A stretch of 64,000 nucleotides of DNA from Deroplatys truncata (lineage: Eukaryota > Arthropoda > Insecta > Mantodea > Mantidae): the NCBI GenBank assembly GCA_030765065.1, contig CM060985.1, forward strand, positions 177,818,096-177,882,095, in the 5' to 3' direction. Both the position numbers and the translations under genes were made by a program. Below are positions 54,112-64,000 of this stretch, piece after piece (the stretch's first letter is position 1; the number at the start of each line of letters is the position of its first letter). The notes beneath the pieces were generated by a model. That model was not told where the DNA came from. It worked only from the letters and a program-made list of their open reading frames with translations, and did not search any database.

Positions 54112-55041
54112 ACTTTCTCTACTACGTATAGTAAGTAGGGGAAGTATTGTATTCCACTCAAAAATTCGATACCAAGATTTCACCGGAAATACACACTTTG
54201 AGACCCCCTGAATCCAAAAAAATAATTTTTGGAAACATGTCCGTGTGTGTGTCTGTGTGTCTTTTGTGTATCTGTGTGTGTGTCTGTCTGTCTGTCTGTG
54301 AACAGTATAACTCAGAAACGAACAGTCGCATTAACACCAAACTTGGTAGTTAGGTTCAGTATCTTCCAAGGATGCAACACAAAGGTTTACAAGAAAATCC
54401 TCCCACCCCAGATTACCCTTTACATGGAAGATTTTTTGAAAATTTGAATTTTCTCAAAAATGGCTCTAACGATTTTGATTAAAATATCATATGTTTATGA
54501 TATTTTTATGACAAATAAAATGTATATCTTGAATTTCCTGGGAATGTCTCCAAAAGTATTCTTCATTGTGAACGACTTTTGCATAACTGGTAAACTATAA
54601 GAGATAGACAAAAGTTTACTACACAAAAAATGTAGATCGCGTTAAAATATACAATTTATGTCATATACATTTTGTTTGTTGAGTGAACCATTTTCAAGAT
54701 ATCGCTTGTTATTCCCTTAAATTTTTCAATACTTATTTTCTCAAATGGGAATTCGTTATTCATTTTTTTGTTTTGGATATGCAAAGAGTATTAATCTGCG
54801 GGAAAGAGAATGGTGCTGCACCTAGCAACCAGCTGTTAAGAGATATGTATGTGCTTAAATGCTACTGTATTTCTATATTGCCCTTGTAAATATATATTCC
54901 CCTTACATCTACAAGAAAATTAGCAATAAGATAGAGTCTGCAAATGTTTATCTCGATTAGCATGAAGTAGATGGAGAATAAGCGTTTGTAAGAATAGTTT
55001 GTACAAGAGTAGAGAAAGTCATGTGAGTGTAACACATCAGA
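54112..55041 (-). mobile_element. HINE-like type A, full length
   Basis: ACTTTCTCTACTACGTATAG to ACACATCAGA. GT/CT microsatellite at 54240-54300 and inverted-duplication 5' variant. Confidence 0.87.
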
Positions 55042-55610
55042 TTTTTTACACATGGGTATGCTTAAAAAGCCAATTGTGTAGATGAAAGTACGCGTTATAA
55101 GAATAATAAAAATGCAGGAAGGATAAACTCTAAATTTTGCACATGTTTTGCCAAATTTCTTGGTTGTGAGGACTTAATAATTTTACAGCGATAGATGGAA
55201 CATTTTCGCTGGTATTCGCATTATATATGTATATATTTTTTCTTCTTCTCTAAAGATCAAAGTAGTGCCTGTTTTGCAAGCAGTTGAAATTCAGCAATGC
55301 CGCATTCGCATTTTTAGAACTTATTATACTGGTTTTTTAACAAGATTATTAAGTCAGCAGCCCAACAAAAGCTTGGAGGGCCACTTCACCCCTATTCAAT
55401 TAGCTTATCGGTAATCCATCCTTTTGAAATCTCGTATAAATCAACTGCTGAATGGATTAAAACACATACAGTCAAGTGCATATGAATAGGCACTACACGT
55501 TAATTAGATTGTGGTTTTCAGTTATTGCAGTGGATGACACAGATTTAAACCCCACTCATCTGTAACACAGATCCTTTTTAAAATACATCTGAGGTATCTA
55601 TTCGAACATC
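55042..55610. other. No recognised feature
   Basis: AT-rich sequence with no motif recognised. Confidence 0.3.
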
Positions 55611-55611
55611 A

Positions 55612-55760
55612 ATCTTTATTTCTTTAAGTATCCATTGCATTCACATTACTTTTCCTACTCACTCTTTTACAAACTAGTTAGAGAACCTTACTCATTTGTC
55701 TAGTTCTTGATAATCGGGACAAACTTTCATTTGATGACTCTTGAGGCAGTATTTCTGAGG
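55612..55760 (+). mobile_element. HINE-like 5' fragment, diverged
   Basis: CATTGCATTCACATTACTTT then CTACTCACTCTTTTACAAAC. Related sequence resumes at 56110-56182 after a mariner fragment. Confidence 0.6.
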
Positions 55761-56100
55761 TATATGAGGTGTGACCAAAATGTTTTCGGAATGACGTCAT
55801 AAATACTACACAACAGTTTGTTTTGTCTAATCTGCATTTTCACCCTCCAAGTGGATTCCTTGGGAGTTGATACACTTCTCCCAGCGCTTCTGCCACTTCT
55901 GGAAGCACCTCTGGATGTCCTCTTCTTTCAACATTTTCTCAGCCTTCTACAATTCGCGATGGATGACATCAATGTCCTCGGAAAGGTATCCTCGGAGACG
56001 CATTTTAAGTTGCGGGAAAAGAAGAAAGTCCGCTGATGGATAGGGTTTCGAAAATATTGAGTGTCTCTAAATGTCGCAAGTTCCTGTGACAGCCCTGACA
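55761..56100 (-). pseudogene. Mariner transposase, C-terminal fragment with terminal repeat
   Basis: TATATGAGGTGTGACCAAAA at 55761 looks like a mariner end at a TA target. On the minus strand, LRGYLSEDIDVIHRELQKAE, MLKEEDIQRCFQKWQKRWEK and CINSQGIHLEGEN form the C-terminal end of a mariner transposase. Everything upstream, including all three catalytic residues, is missing. A further piece (ATFRDTQYFRNP, about 56050-56090) fits no alignment with confidence. The plus-strand frame at 55818-56036 is a shadow. Confidence 0.78.
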
Positions 56101-56109
56101 TATGGCAGG

Positions 56110-56182
56110 AGACGATTGTTCTCCATCTACTTCAAATTAAATGAGATAAACGTTTGAAGAAACATATTTTATTGCTAGTTTT
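56110..56182 (+). mobile_element. HINE-like fragment, left of the SINE
   Basis: TTCTCCATCTACTTCAAATT, then TATTTTATTGCTAGTTTT, which is interrupted by the SINE and resumes at 57119. Confidence 0.75.
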
Positions 56183-57105
56183 TTTCCTCTATTTTATTTT
56201 ACGTCGCTTTAACTCCTTAGTCATATCGCAACGGATCTGTTGGTGGATAACTCTTAGAACGATATGTGACGGGCAATTAGCCTTCTAGGTCTCCTCCCTG
56301 TAACCACCCGCCAGAGACCCTAGCGCATAGCTACCGTATCTTCTGCTTCGTGCCGTGCAGACGGCATTAGGGTGCCGTCCAGTCTAACCACCACCCCCAC
56401 ACAGAAAGGCGGACAGTTAGCCTTCTAGGTCTCATCCCTGTAACCACCCGCTGCATCACGTGTCACAGAAACCCTAGCGCATAGCTACCGTATCTTCTGC
56501 TTCGTGCCGTGCGGAAGGCATTAGGGTGCCGTCCAGTCTAACCACCGCCCCCACACAGAAAGGCGGACAGTTGCCTTCTAGGTCTCGTCCCTGGAAATGC
56601 AATCTTGTTTCGTCACGTGCTCACAGAGATCCCTAGCGCATGGCAGCCGGATCTTCAGCTTTGTGCCGTGCAGATGGCATTAGGGTGCCGTCCAGTCTAA
56701 CCACCGCCCCCACACAGAAAGGCGGACAGTTGCCTTCTAGGTCTCGTCCTTGGAAATGCAATCTTGTTTCGTCACGTGCTCACAGAGATCCCTAGCGCAT
56801 GGCAGCCGGATCTTCTGCTTTGTGCCGTGTAAATGGCATTAAGGTGCCGTCCAGTCTAACTGCTTAAATTGTCTGTAGATAGATGACGTTGCGATCAATG
56901 TTATCACATATGTTTCATTTTACTATTGTTTCAGATTTAAGGTGGAGCGTTGGGTTGTGGTATTCAGTTAAAAATCCGGTATTTACCTTGGCGACTGAGG
57001 AAAAACTCGAAAAAATCTCAGACAAATTGGTTGGCCCACGAGATTTGAACTCGGGATCTCCCGAATTCGGGCTACAGACTTAACCGCCTGAGCAATTCCA
57101 CCCGG
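56183..57105 (-). mobile_element. tRNA-derived SINE carrying an internal minisatellite, with target duplication
   Basis: Minus-strand head GGTGGAATTGCTCAGGCGGT (box A), then GATCCCGAGTTCAAATCTCG (box B). The body has GTAAATACCGGATTTTTAAC and ends ACGTAAAATAAAATAGAGG. The 13-bp duplication TATTGCTAGTTTT lies at 56170-56182 and 57106-57118, inside HINE sequence. So the minisatellite is part of the mobile unit, not a later neighbour. Confidence 0.88.
56270..56870 (-). repeat. Minisatellite, period about 158 bp
   Basis: The marker GCCGTCCAGTCTAAC recurs at about 56374, 56530, 56688 and 56847. Each unit also contains GGACAGTT-GCCTTCTAGGTCTC and CCTAGCGCATGGC/AGC-x-CCG. Same motifs as the 105-bp array at 39.9 kb, plus an extra segment of about 50 bp. 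Confidence 0.82.
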
Positions 57106-57118
57106 TATTGCTAGTTTT

Positions 57119-57320
57119 CTTGTAGGTTTCAACGGAAATATCGTAGGTTTTAAGTGATAGTCAAATATTTTAACAGCTGGTTGCTATGTGGAGTATTCCA
57201 TTCTCTTTGTATGTCCAGGATATAAAAAACGAATAACAAATTCCCATCTGAGAAAAAGTATAGTTATTGGAAAATTCAAACAAATAACAAGGAAAATCTC
57301 GGACATGACTCCGTGACAAA
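57119..57320 (+). mobile_element. HINE-like, continuation after the SINE
   Basis: CTTGTAGGTTTCAACGGAAA to CGTGACAAAAAA. It is interrupted there by a complete copy and resumes at 58294. Confidence 0.83.
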
Positions 57321-57324
57321 AAAA

Positions 57325-58071
57325 TCGGGTGCGTTACACTCACATGACTTTCTCTACTCTTGTACAAACTATTTATACAAACGCTTATTCTCCATCTACT
57401 TCATGTTAAGCGAGATAAACATTTGCAAACTCTATCTTATTGCTAATTTTCTTGTAGATGTAAGGGGAATATATATTTACAAGGGCAATATAGAAGCACA
57501 GTAGCCTTTAAGCACATACATATCTCTTAACAACTGGTTGCTAGGTGCAGCACCATTCCCTTTCCCACAGATTAATACTCTTTGCATATCCAGGACAAAA
57601 AAGTGAATAACGAATTCCCATTTGAGGAAATAAGTATTGAAAAACTTAAGGGAATAACTAGCAATATCTCGAAAATGGTTCTCTCAACAAAAAATGTATA
57701 TGACATAAATTGTGTATTTTAACGCGACCTACATTTTTTGTGTAGTAATATTTTGTCTATCTCTTATGGTTTACCAGTTATGCAAAAGTCGTTCACAATG
57801 GAGAATACTTTTGGAGACATTCCCAGAAAATTCCAGAAATACATTTTATTTGTCATGAAAATATCTTAAACATATGATATTTTAATCAAAATCGTTAGAG
57901 CCATTTTTGAGTAAATTAAACATTTCGAAAAATCTTCCATGTAAAGGGTAATCTGGGGTAGAGGGATTTTCTTGAAAACCTTTGTGTCGCATCTCTGGAA
58001 GATACTTAACCTAAATACCAGGTTTGGTGTTTATCCGACTGTTCGCTTGTGAGTTATGCTGTTCACAGACA

Positions 58072-58116
<45 letters not shown>

Positions 58117-58293
58117 ACAGACACACACACACACAACCAGACACACACACAGACAGACACACGGACATGTTACCAAAAATGCTTTTTTTGGATTCACGGT
58201 GTCTCAAAACATCTATTTCCGGTGAAATCTCGGTATCGAAGTTTTGGGTGGAATACAATACTTCCCCTACTTACTGTACGTAGTAGAGAAGGT
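57325..58293 (+). mobile_element. HINE-like type A, full length, nested in another HINE
   Basis: TCGGGTGCGTTACACTCACA to CTACTTACTGTACGTAGTAG and AGAAGGT. It carries a long (AC)n tract at 58070-58160. The host copy is split in an A run: CAAAAAA before, AAAAATGTATCACAC after. Confidence 0.9.
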
Positions 58294-58745
58294 AAAAATG
58301 TATCACACAAAAATTATGTGTTTTAGCGAGGTCTAAATTTGTTTGTGTAGTTACGCAACTACAGTTATGCAATATCATTCTGAATAAAAAGTAATTTTGG
58401 AGACAAATACAGAAAGTTCATGATATAAGCTTAATTTGTCATGAAAGTATGTTAAACATATATTTTAATCAAGGTCGTTAAAGGCATTTTTGAAAAAAAA
58501 CAAAATTTTCGAAAAATGTTTCATGTAAAGGGGGCTGATTCTTGAAAATTTTCTTTTCGAAACCTTTTAAATATAAGTACAAAGTTTGATATATATCCGA
58601 CTTTTCGTTTTTGAGTTATACTGTTCAGACATTTTTGGATACAGGGGGCCTGAAAATATGCATTTACGGTGAAATCTCAATATCTGATTTTTGGGTAAAA
58701 TGCAACTCTTCCCCTACTTTCTGTACGTAGTAGAGGACGTAATAA
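58294..58745 (+). mobile_element. HINE-like, 3' part of the nested host
   Basis: TGTATCACACAAAAATTATG to CTACTTTCTGTACGTAGTAG. The AC tract is deleted. Confidence 0.8.
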
Positions 58746-58836
58746 GACAAATAACCAGGAATATTCGGAAAGGCTAACGCCAAAAAAATGTTTATTTCAC
58801 ATAAATTGTGTGTTTTAACGAGACCTGTATTTTATA
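58746..58836 (+). mobile_element. HINE-like internal fragment
   Basis: Begins with GACAAATAACCAGGAATATT, i.e. a little downstream of the recurrent array start point, directly after the previous 3' end. It is cut by the Tc1 element. Confidence 0.7.
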
Positions 58837-58838
58837 TA

Positions 58839-60066
58839 CACTATGTGATCAATTGTATCCGAACACCCACACAAACATACGTTTTTCGCTTAGGTGCATT
58901 GTGCTGCCACCTACTTCCTGGTACTCATTAACCGCGACCTCAGTAGTCATTACACATTGTGAAACAGCAGAATGGGACGCTCCGTGGAACTCACGGGCTT
59001 CGAACGTGGTCAGGTGATTGGATGTCACTTGTGTCAGAAGTCTCTACGCGAGATTACCACACTCCTAAACATCCCTAGGTCCACTGTTTCTGATGTGATA
59101 TCGAAGTGGAAACATGAAGGGACATGCACAAAAGCGTACAGGCCTACCTCGTCTGTTGACTGACAGAGACCGCCGACATTTGAAGAGGGCCGTAAAGAGT
59201 AATAGGCAGACATCTATCCAGACCATCACACAGGAATTTTAAACTGCATCAGAATCCACTCCAAGTACTATGACAGTTAGGCATGAGGTGAGAAATCTTG
59301 GATTCCAAGGATTGAGCGGCTGATCATAAGCCACACATCACGTAGGAAAATGCCAAACAACGCCTTGCTTGGTGTAAGGAGCGTCAACATTACACGATTG
59401 AACAGTGGCAAAACTTTGAGTTGAGTGACGAATCACGGTACATAATGTGGCGATCCGATTGCAGGGTGTGGGTATGGCGAATGCCCGGTGAACGTCATCT
59501 GCCAGCGTGTGTAGTGCCAACAGTGAAATTCGGAGGTGGTGGCCTTATGGTGTGGTCGTGTTTTTCCTGGAGGAGGCTTTCACCCCTTTTTGTTTTGCAT
59601 GGCACGATCACAGCGCAGAGCTACATTGATATTTTAAGCACCTTCTTGCTTTCCACTGTTGAAGAGCAATTCGGGGAAGGCGATTGCATCTTTCAACACG
59701 ATCGATCACTTGTTCATACTGCTCGGGATATGGCGGAGTGGTTACTCGAAAATAACATCCCTGCAATGGACTGGCCTGCACAGAGTTCTGACTTGAATCC
59801 TATAGAACACCATTGGGATGCTTTGGAACGCCAGGCCTCACCGACCTACATCGATATCTCTCCTCAGTTCCGCACTCCGTGAAGAATGGGTTGTCATTCC
59901 CCAAGAAACCTTCCAGCACCTGATTGAAAGTATGCCTGCGAGAGTGAACGCTGTCATAAGACCAAGGGTGGGCCAACACCATCTGAGTTCCAGTAAAAGC
60001 GATGACGGCGCCACGAACTTGTACGTCATTTTCATCCAGGTGTCCGGATACATTGATCATGTAGTG
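58839..60066 (+). mobile_element. Tc1-like transposon with inverted repeats and TA duplication
   Basis: The left end CACTATGTGATCAATTGTAT and the right end inverted CACTACATGATCAATGTATC continue to CCGAACACC / CCGGACACC. TA lies at 58837-58838 and 60067-60068. Length 1228 bp. Confidence 0.9.
58972..60000 (+). pseudogene. Tc1-family DD34E transposase pseudogene
   Basis: ATG at 58972 opens MGRSVELTGFERGQVIGCHL and continues LREITTLLNIPRSTVSDVIS (HTH). After breaks at 59160-59420, the frame 59421-59882 has MSDESRYIMW (first Asp), GGGLMVWSCFSW, a CIFQHDRSLVHTA block (second Asp, normally FQQDNAPCHTA) and SSDLNPIEHHWDALER (catalytic Glu). A shift near 59840 then gives LREEWVVIPQETFQHLIESM and PARVNAVI. 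Domain order is complete, but several frameshifts disable it. Confidence 0.9.
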
Positions 60067-60414
60067 TACGTATTGAAGTTTTCTCCATCTCCCGAGATTT
60101 ATCAATCATACAAGACTAATTTAGAACCAAGGGGACTTCACATGCTATTCTCAGAAAATTCACTGTATTATTCGACCAGATATGAATGCGTTTGGAGGAG
60201 GGCGCCATTGTTTTTGTCAATTCTAGGTCATCAAGACTTGGCATCAGTTGGAAGTGAGGAGCAAGGCGAGACGGAAATGTACAGTCACATAGCGAAATTA
60301 GAACTACATTTTGCGGACTTCAGTCTCTCCAAAAACTTCATATCGGAACTGTGGAAGTTTTCTTTGCTTGACTGTGTTTCCGATGGCCCGCTGACTTGTT
60401 ATATAACTCTTTAG
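60067..60414 (+). other. Open frame of unknown meaning after the Tc1 element
   Basis: The frame that carries the Tc1 C terminus stays open about 115 codons beyond the right inverted repeat, to a stop at 60412-60414. Its product contains SENSLYYSTRYECVWRRAPL and no domain I recognise. It does not match HINE or SINE sequence. It may be chance or a remnant of an exon or unknown element. Confidence 0.2.
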
Positions 60415-60469
60415 TTCCTCTTCCCACCACACGCAATCATATCGTGATTGACTAGTACCTATACCTACA

Positions 60470-60550
60470 TTAGGTATGTTAACCAAAATATTTCAAGCAT
60501 TTTTGGGAAATAAAAATTATGAAATATTTCTCTATATAAGGGGTAGGTAA
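60470..60550 (+). mobile_element. HINE-like internal fragment, left of a SINE
   Basis: ATTTTTGGGAAATAAAAATT to AAGGGGTAGG. It is continued after the SINE at about 61030. Confidence 0.6.
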
Positions 60551-61025
60551 AGCTAATGTTGCAGACGAACGGAGGGGGCCCCGCAACCTGAGAAGAACAC
60601 AAGCAAGCCGCAACGCCCCCTTTTGCCTCTAAGGTGACAGCTGTTAGGGAGGGATAGGGGAAGACACCTTAAGAGCGACAGATTCGGATGACGACGGGTG
60701 CAAGCATGGAAAGGGTCCCTAAAATTTCGTGATCGAATGCATCCGAATCCGCAGGCGTCCATTCCCAAGCTTCAGACCCACAGCAGTTACCCTCTGGTGC
60801 AATCTACCCGCAACCCGCCGAACACCTTCGCCTGGTTCTACAATCCTAAAACAGTTAACGAGATGTGTACAGGAATTGCGGGGTAAATATTCGGGTAGAA
60901 GAGGAACCACCACAGAAATCGCCCACCGACCCGACGAAACCACGACAAACCCATGGGTCAGAGCGGGTGTTCGCCGGGGATCGAACACGTGTACTCAGAA
61001 TGCGAGTCCACACGTTACCGCGGCG
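60551..61025 (-). mobile_element. tRNA-derived SINE (long-body family)
   Basis: Minus-strand head ACTCGCATTCTGAGTACACG and a box-B-like GTGTTCGATCCCCGG. The body has CCCATGGGTTTGTCGTGGTT and GGGTTGCGGGTAGATTGCAC, related to the copies at 22320 and 26376. Confidence 0.7.
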
Positions 61026-61029
61026 AAAT

Positions 61030-61205
61030 TTTTTGTGCCATTCCTCTAGAAGTCTCTTACTTAAATACGATATTTGGTTTAGGGGTTATGCTCATTCACA
61101 TCCTGTTTCAAAAATGCTTGTTTTGCATTCAGAGAGCGTTTAAAGGTGCATTTCCGGTGAAATCTCGGTATGGATGGCTATCTACAAGGTACGTGGTCCA
61201 AAAAG
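61030..61205 (+). mobile_element. HINE-like 3' end, right of the SINE
   Basis: TACGATATTTGGTTTAGGGG, CATTTCCGGTGAAATCTCGG, then a degraded hairpin (CTACAAGGTACGTGGTCC). Confidence 0.65.
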
Positions 61206-61212
61206 CAAAAAT

Positions 61213-61421
61213 CTGGTGTGTTACACTCACATGACTTTCTCTACTCTTGTACAAACTATTTTTACAAACGCTTATTCTCCATATGCTTCACGTTAATCTT
61301 ATTGGTAATTTTCTTGTAGATGCAAGGGGAATATGGTAGGTTTTAAGCGATAGTCAAATATTTTAACGCTGGTTGCTATGTGGAGTATTCCATTCTCTTT
61401 GTATGTCCAGGACATAAAAAT
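61213..61421 (+). mobile_element. HINE-like 5' part
   Basis: TCTGGTGTGTTACACTCACA to TATGTCCAGGACATAAAAA, where opposite-strand HINE sequence begins. Confidence 0.82.
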
Positions 61422-62764
61422 ATAAAGCATTTTTGGAAACATGTCCGTGTGTAGGTATGTGTTGTGTGTCTGTCTTTCCGTGAACAGCATAACTCAAAAA
61501 ATAAAGTCGGATAAGCACCAAACTTGGTATTTAGGTTCAATATCTTCCTGGGATGCGACATAAAAGTTTTCAAGAAAATCCCCCTACCCCAAACCACCCC
61601 TTACATGGAATATTTTTCGAAAATTTTTATATTCTGAAAGCGGCTCTAACGATTTTGATTAAATTATCATATGTTTAAGGCACTTTTATGGCAAATAAAA
61701 ATTATATCTTGAATTTACTAGGGATGTCCCCAAAACTCGTCTTTATTCTAAACGACTTTTGCATAACTGGTAAACGGCAGGAGATAGACAAAATTTTACT
61801 ACACAAAAATGTGATCTTGTTAAACACACAATATATGTCATAAACATTTTTTTTTGTAAAGTGAACCATTTTCGAGATATTCCTTGTTATTTCTTTGAAT
61901 TTTCCAATACTTCCACTTTTTCTCAACTGATTATTCGTTGTTCCTTTTTTATGTTCCTGACATGCAAAAAGGATTACATTTTACACATAGCGACCAGTTC
62001 TAAAATATTTGATTATAGCTTAAGGAGTTCTCCTTGTTTTGTATTTGCAAGGGCAATATAGAAATACAGTAGTCTTTATCTCTTAATAGCCGCTTGCTAT
62101 GTGCAGCAGCATTCTCTTTGCCACAGATTAATACTCTTTGCATATAAAAGAAAAAAAATGAATAACGATTCCCAATTGAGAAAATAAGTATTGCAATATT
62201 TAAGGGAATAACAAGTAATATCTCAAATGGTTCAGTCAACAAAAAAGAATGTATACGACAAATTTTGTATTTTAACGCAATCTACATTTTTGTATAGTAA
62301 AATTTTGCCCATCTCTTATGGTTTACCAGTTCTGCAAAGCCGTTCACAATGAAGAATACTTTTGGAGATATTCCCATAAAATTACAGATATACAAATCAT
62401 TTGCCATAAAAATGTCTTAAATTTATGGTATTTTATTCAAAATCGTTAGGGCATTTTTGGAGGAAATTAAAATGTTCGAAATATGTTCCATGTAAAGGGT
62501 AATCTGGTGTGGGGGTATTTTCTTGAAAACCTTCGTGTCGCATCTCTGGAAGATACTGAACCTAAATACCAATTTTGGTGTTTATCTGACTGTTCGTTTC
62601 TGATTTATGCTGTTCACAGACAGACACTAACATGGATATGTTTCCAAAAATGCTTTAAATGCATTCAGTGCACCTCAAAACATGTATTTGCTGTGAAATC
62701 TCGATATCGAATTTTTCAGTGGAATGCAATACTTCCCCTGCCTACTATACGTAGTAGAGAATAT
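61422..62764. repeat. HINE fold-back: two copies arranged as a large inverted repeat
   Basis: 61422-61950 is HINE on the minus strand. At about 61955-62150 lies the self-inverted segment (GCGACCAGTTCTAAAATATT / AATAGCCGCTTGCTATGTGC). 62155-62764 is HINE on the plus strand to a complete 3' hairpin. The arms (roughly 61500-61950 and 62160-62610) are homologous in opposite orientation, so the interval could fold into one hairpin more than 400 bp long. Confidence 0.78.
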
Positions 62765-62768
62765 AAAA

Positions 62769-63739
62769 ATGAAGAGTGGTAACAAACACTTTGAAGTGGT
62801 TGTTGCTTCATGTATGGAAAGCCAATTTGAAGTAAGACTTGTATTGTAGTTCAACTGTTGGGGAGCCGAACTTGAAGTAGTTGCAACCGCATGCATGGTA
62901 CCCGGTAGCCGTCGTCCTAAATTTAAAAATATTAAATTTTGTAATTTGACTGTTTCTTTAAATATTATATACTTATGTTTGCCTTGGCTGCGTCAGTATT
63001 ATTGTTACAGACATGGATTTCTTTGCAGGGAGTAGTGCGGCTGAAGAATGTAGGTTTACACAGATTATAATTTTTACTTCACTACATTTATTAATCCTTG
63101 ACACAATTTAAATATAATTCACTGATATAAGGAGCTGTGAGATTCTTTTATTAATGACTTGCACTTTTTAACACGTAAATTATTTTCGTCTCACACGAAT
63201 ACGTATAAATTTCTCGAGAACGCATCTCGCGTCTGGTTAGGAACACTGTCTACAACCACCGCGTCCAGTTATAAGCGCTACCTACAAGCAACTGATTTCA
63301 TTCCTACTGCCTAATTTGTAAGTTTCTGTATTTCAAGTCTCTGATTGGCTATTCCTAATCCAATAGAATACTTTTATATGACTTAAGCTTTTTTTCTGGT
63401 TGTTGATTGGCTATTTTATAAACTGTCACAATAATTACATTATTGGTGCTCCAAGAATGTCTAGTAGCATTAACACTCTTTCTTACTCATTATTGTCTCA
63501 AGGTTACCTGATTGTTAGCCACTTTTAACCGATGATTCTCACAGCTCCTACATTATTAAATTACGTAATACATTCGGATAACATTATTATATGTATTCAA
63601 TAATATCAACATATACAATGACTGTAATATACACTTTATATGTATTGTTACATACGCATATTGCTTTAAGGCGGGCTGTTATTATATTTTTTATTATATA
63701 ATTTGACTAAAATCATTTAAGTGTTAAAAATACTGCCTC
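62769..63739 (-). repeat. LTR-like dispersed repeat, copy 3, with flank
   Basis: Inverse of copies 1 and 2: GAGGCAGTATTTTTAACACT, TGTGAGAATCATCGG, ACTGACGCAGCCAAGGC, CTACCGGGTACCATGCATGC, then CTCTTCATTTTTAT, joining a HINE 3' end at 62764. Confidence 0.6.
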
Positions 63740-64000
63740 AAATTCCTTATAAACGATGAGTAATTTTTATGTCTTTTTTCAGTAATTGTTCCTCTATGAT
63801 TTGTATGTTGTTATATTACCTCTGCAGTTTAAAGCATTACACGCGAGCGCCTTTTTGCCAATATGCGGTCTAAAAGACCCTTATTCAACAGTCAGAATCC
63901 AACATAATTGATGGTTTTAAAGCACGGTGCTTAAAAACCAATAACTAATAGTTTTTTCCCCGCATTCGTTTTTTATATCTCTAATCTCTAATACGATTCG
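63740..64000. other. No recognised feature
   Basis: AT-rich tail of the window; no motif recognised. Confidence 0.3.

Noticed and set aside
58031-58258. Cys-Val-Cys-Val or His-Thr-His-Thr low-complexity ORFs
   Set aside because: Direct translations of the GT/AC microsatellites in HINE elements.
60719-61049. Overlapping ORFs of 90-106 codons on both strands at 60.7-61.1 kb
   Set aside because: They fall inside a G+C-rich SINE; frames are open by composition, not by coding.
1-64000. Endogenous viral genes
   Set aside because: No capsid, envelope or viral polymerase motifs were recognised. The only virus-like hint is the protease-type motif near 16 kb, which is better explained by a mobile element.

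Overview
This window has no convincing host gene. It looks like AT-rich, transposon-packed intergenic DNA from a large arthropod (probably insect) genome. The basis is the set of element families: many decayed Tc1/mariner transposases, a piggyBac relative with TTAA ends, Jockey-like non-LTR sequence, several tRNA-derived SINE families and 5S-rRNA-like repeats. No species can be named from the sequence alone.

The dominant component, well over a third of the window, is one non-coding family of about 850-1000 bp in more than 40 full or partial copies on both strands. In the orientation I call +, an intact copy starts TCTGATGTGTTACACTCAC and carries ACTTTCTCTACT about 20 bp in. It has an interior (AC)n/(GT)n microsatellite and ends with the stem-loop CTACTTACTATACGTAGTAG followed by AGAAAGT. 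The right half of that end is an exact inverted copy of the 5' ACTTTCTCTACT. Copies sit in A/T runs without obvious target duplications. This architecture (subterminal inverted repeat, internal microsatellite, 3' hairpin, T|T insertion) is that of HINEs, the non-autonomous Helentron (rolling-circle) elements to which DINE-1 belongs. I call the family 'HINE-like'. Type A is the majority form. Type B is a diverged subfamily recognised by a block reading CATTACACATTTCGTTATAG.

Layout. 0-5 kb: non-LTR ORF2 tail, mariner relic, fold-back, a SINE lying downstream of a heat-shock-type promoter. 5-8.6 kb: Jockey-like RT pseudogene, two 5S-like repeats, an initiator-tRNA-Met-like sequence. 8.6-22 kb: HINE copies and two tandem arrays, SINEs, a deleted mariner, a decayed cysteine-protease-like ORF near 16 kb, and an internally deleted piggyBac (17190-19217). 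22-37 kb: SINEs, three mariners, HINEs and the first copy of an LTR-like repeat. 37-40.4 kb: an almost complete Tc1 element and a minisatellite-bearing SINE. 40.4-46.3 kb: HINE array and recurring spacer. 46.6-50.2 kb: a nested stack (mariner in a HINE hairpin; SINE in the same HINE; mariner in the SINE). 50-58.8 kb: HINEs, second LTR-like repeat, second minisatellite SINE. 58.8-64 kb: Tc1 element, SINE, a HINE fold-back and the third LTR-like repeat.

Nothing here works as an operon or pathway. The interest is in insertion order, in junctions that recur between copies, and in what those say about rolling-circle amplification. Every transposase or RT reading frame I could follow is interrupted or deleted, so I infer that no element in the window is autonomous now. 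Coordinates of HINE fragments are by eye and may be off by several bases to a few tens of bases.
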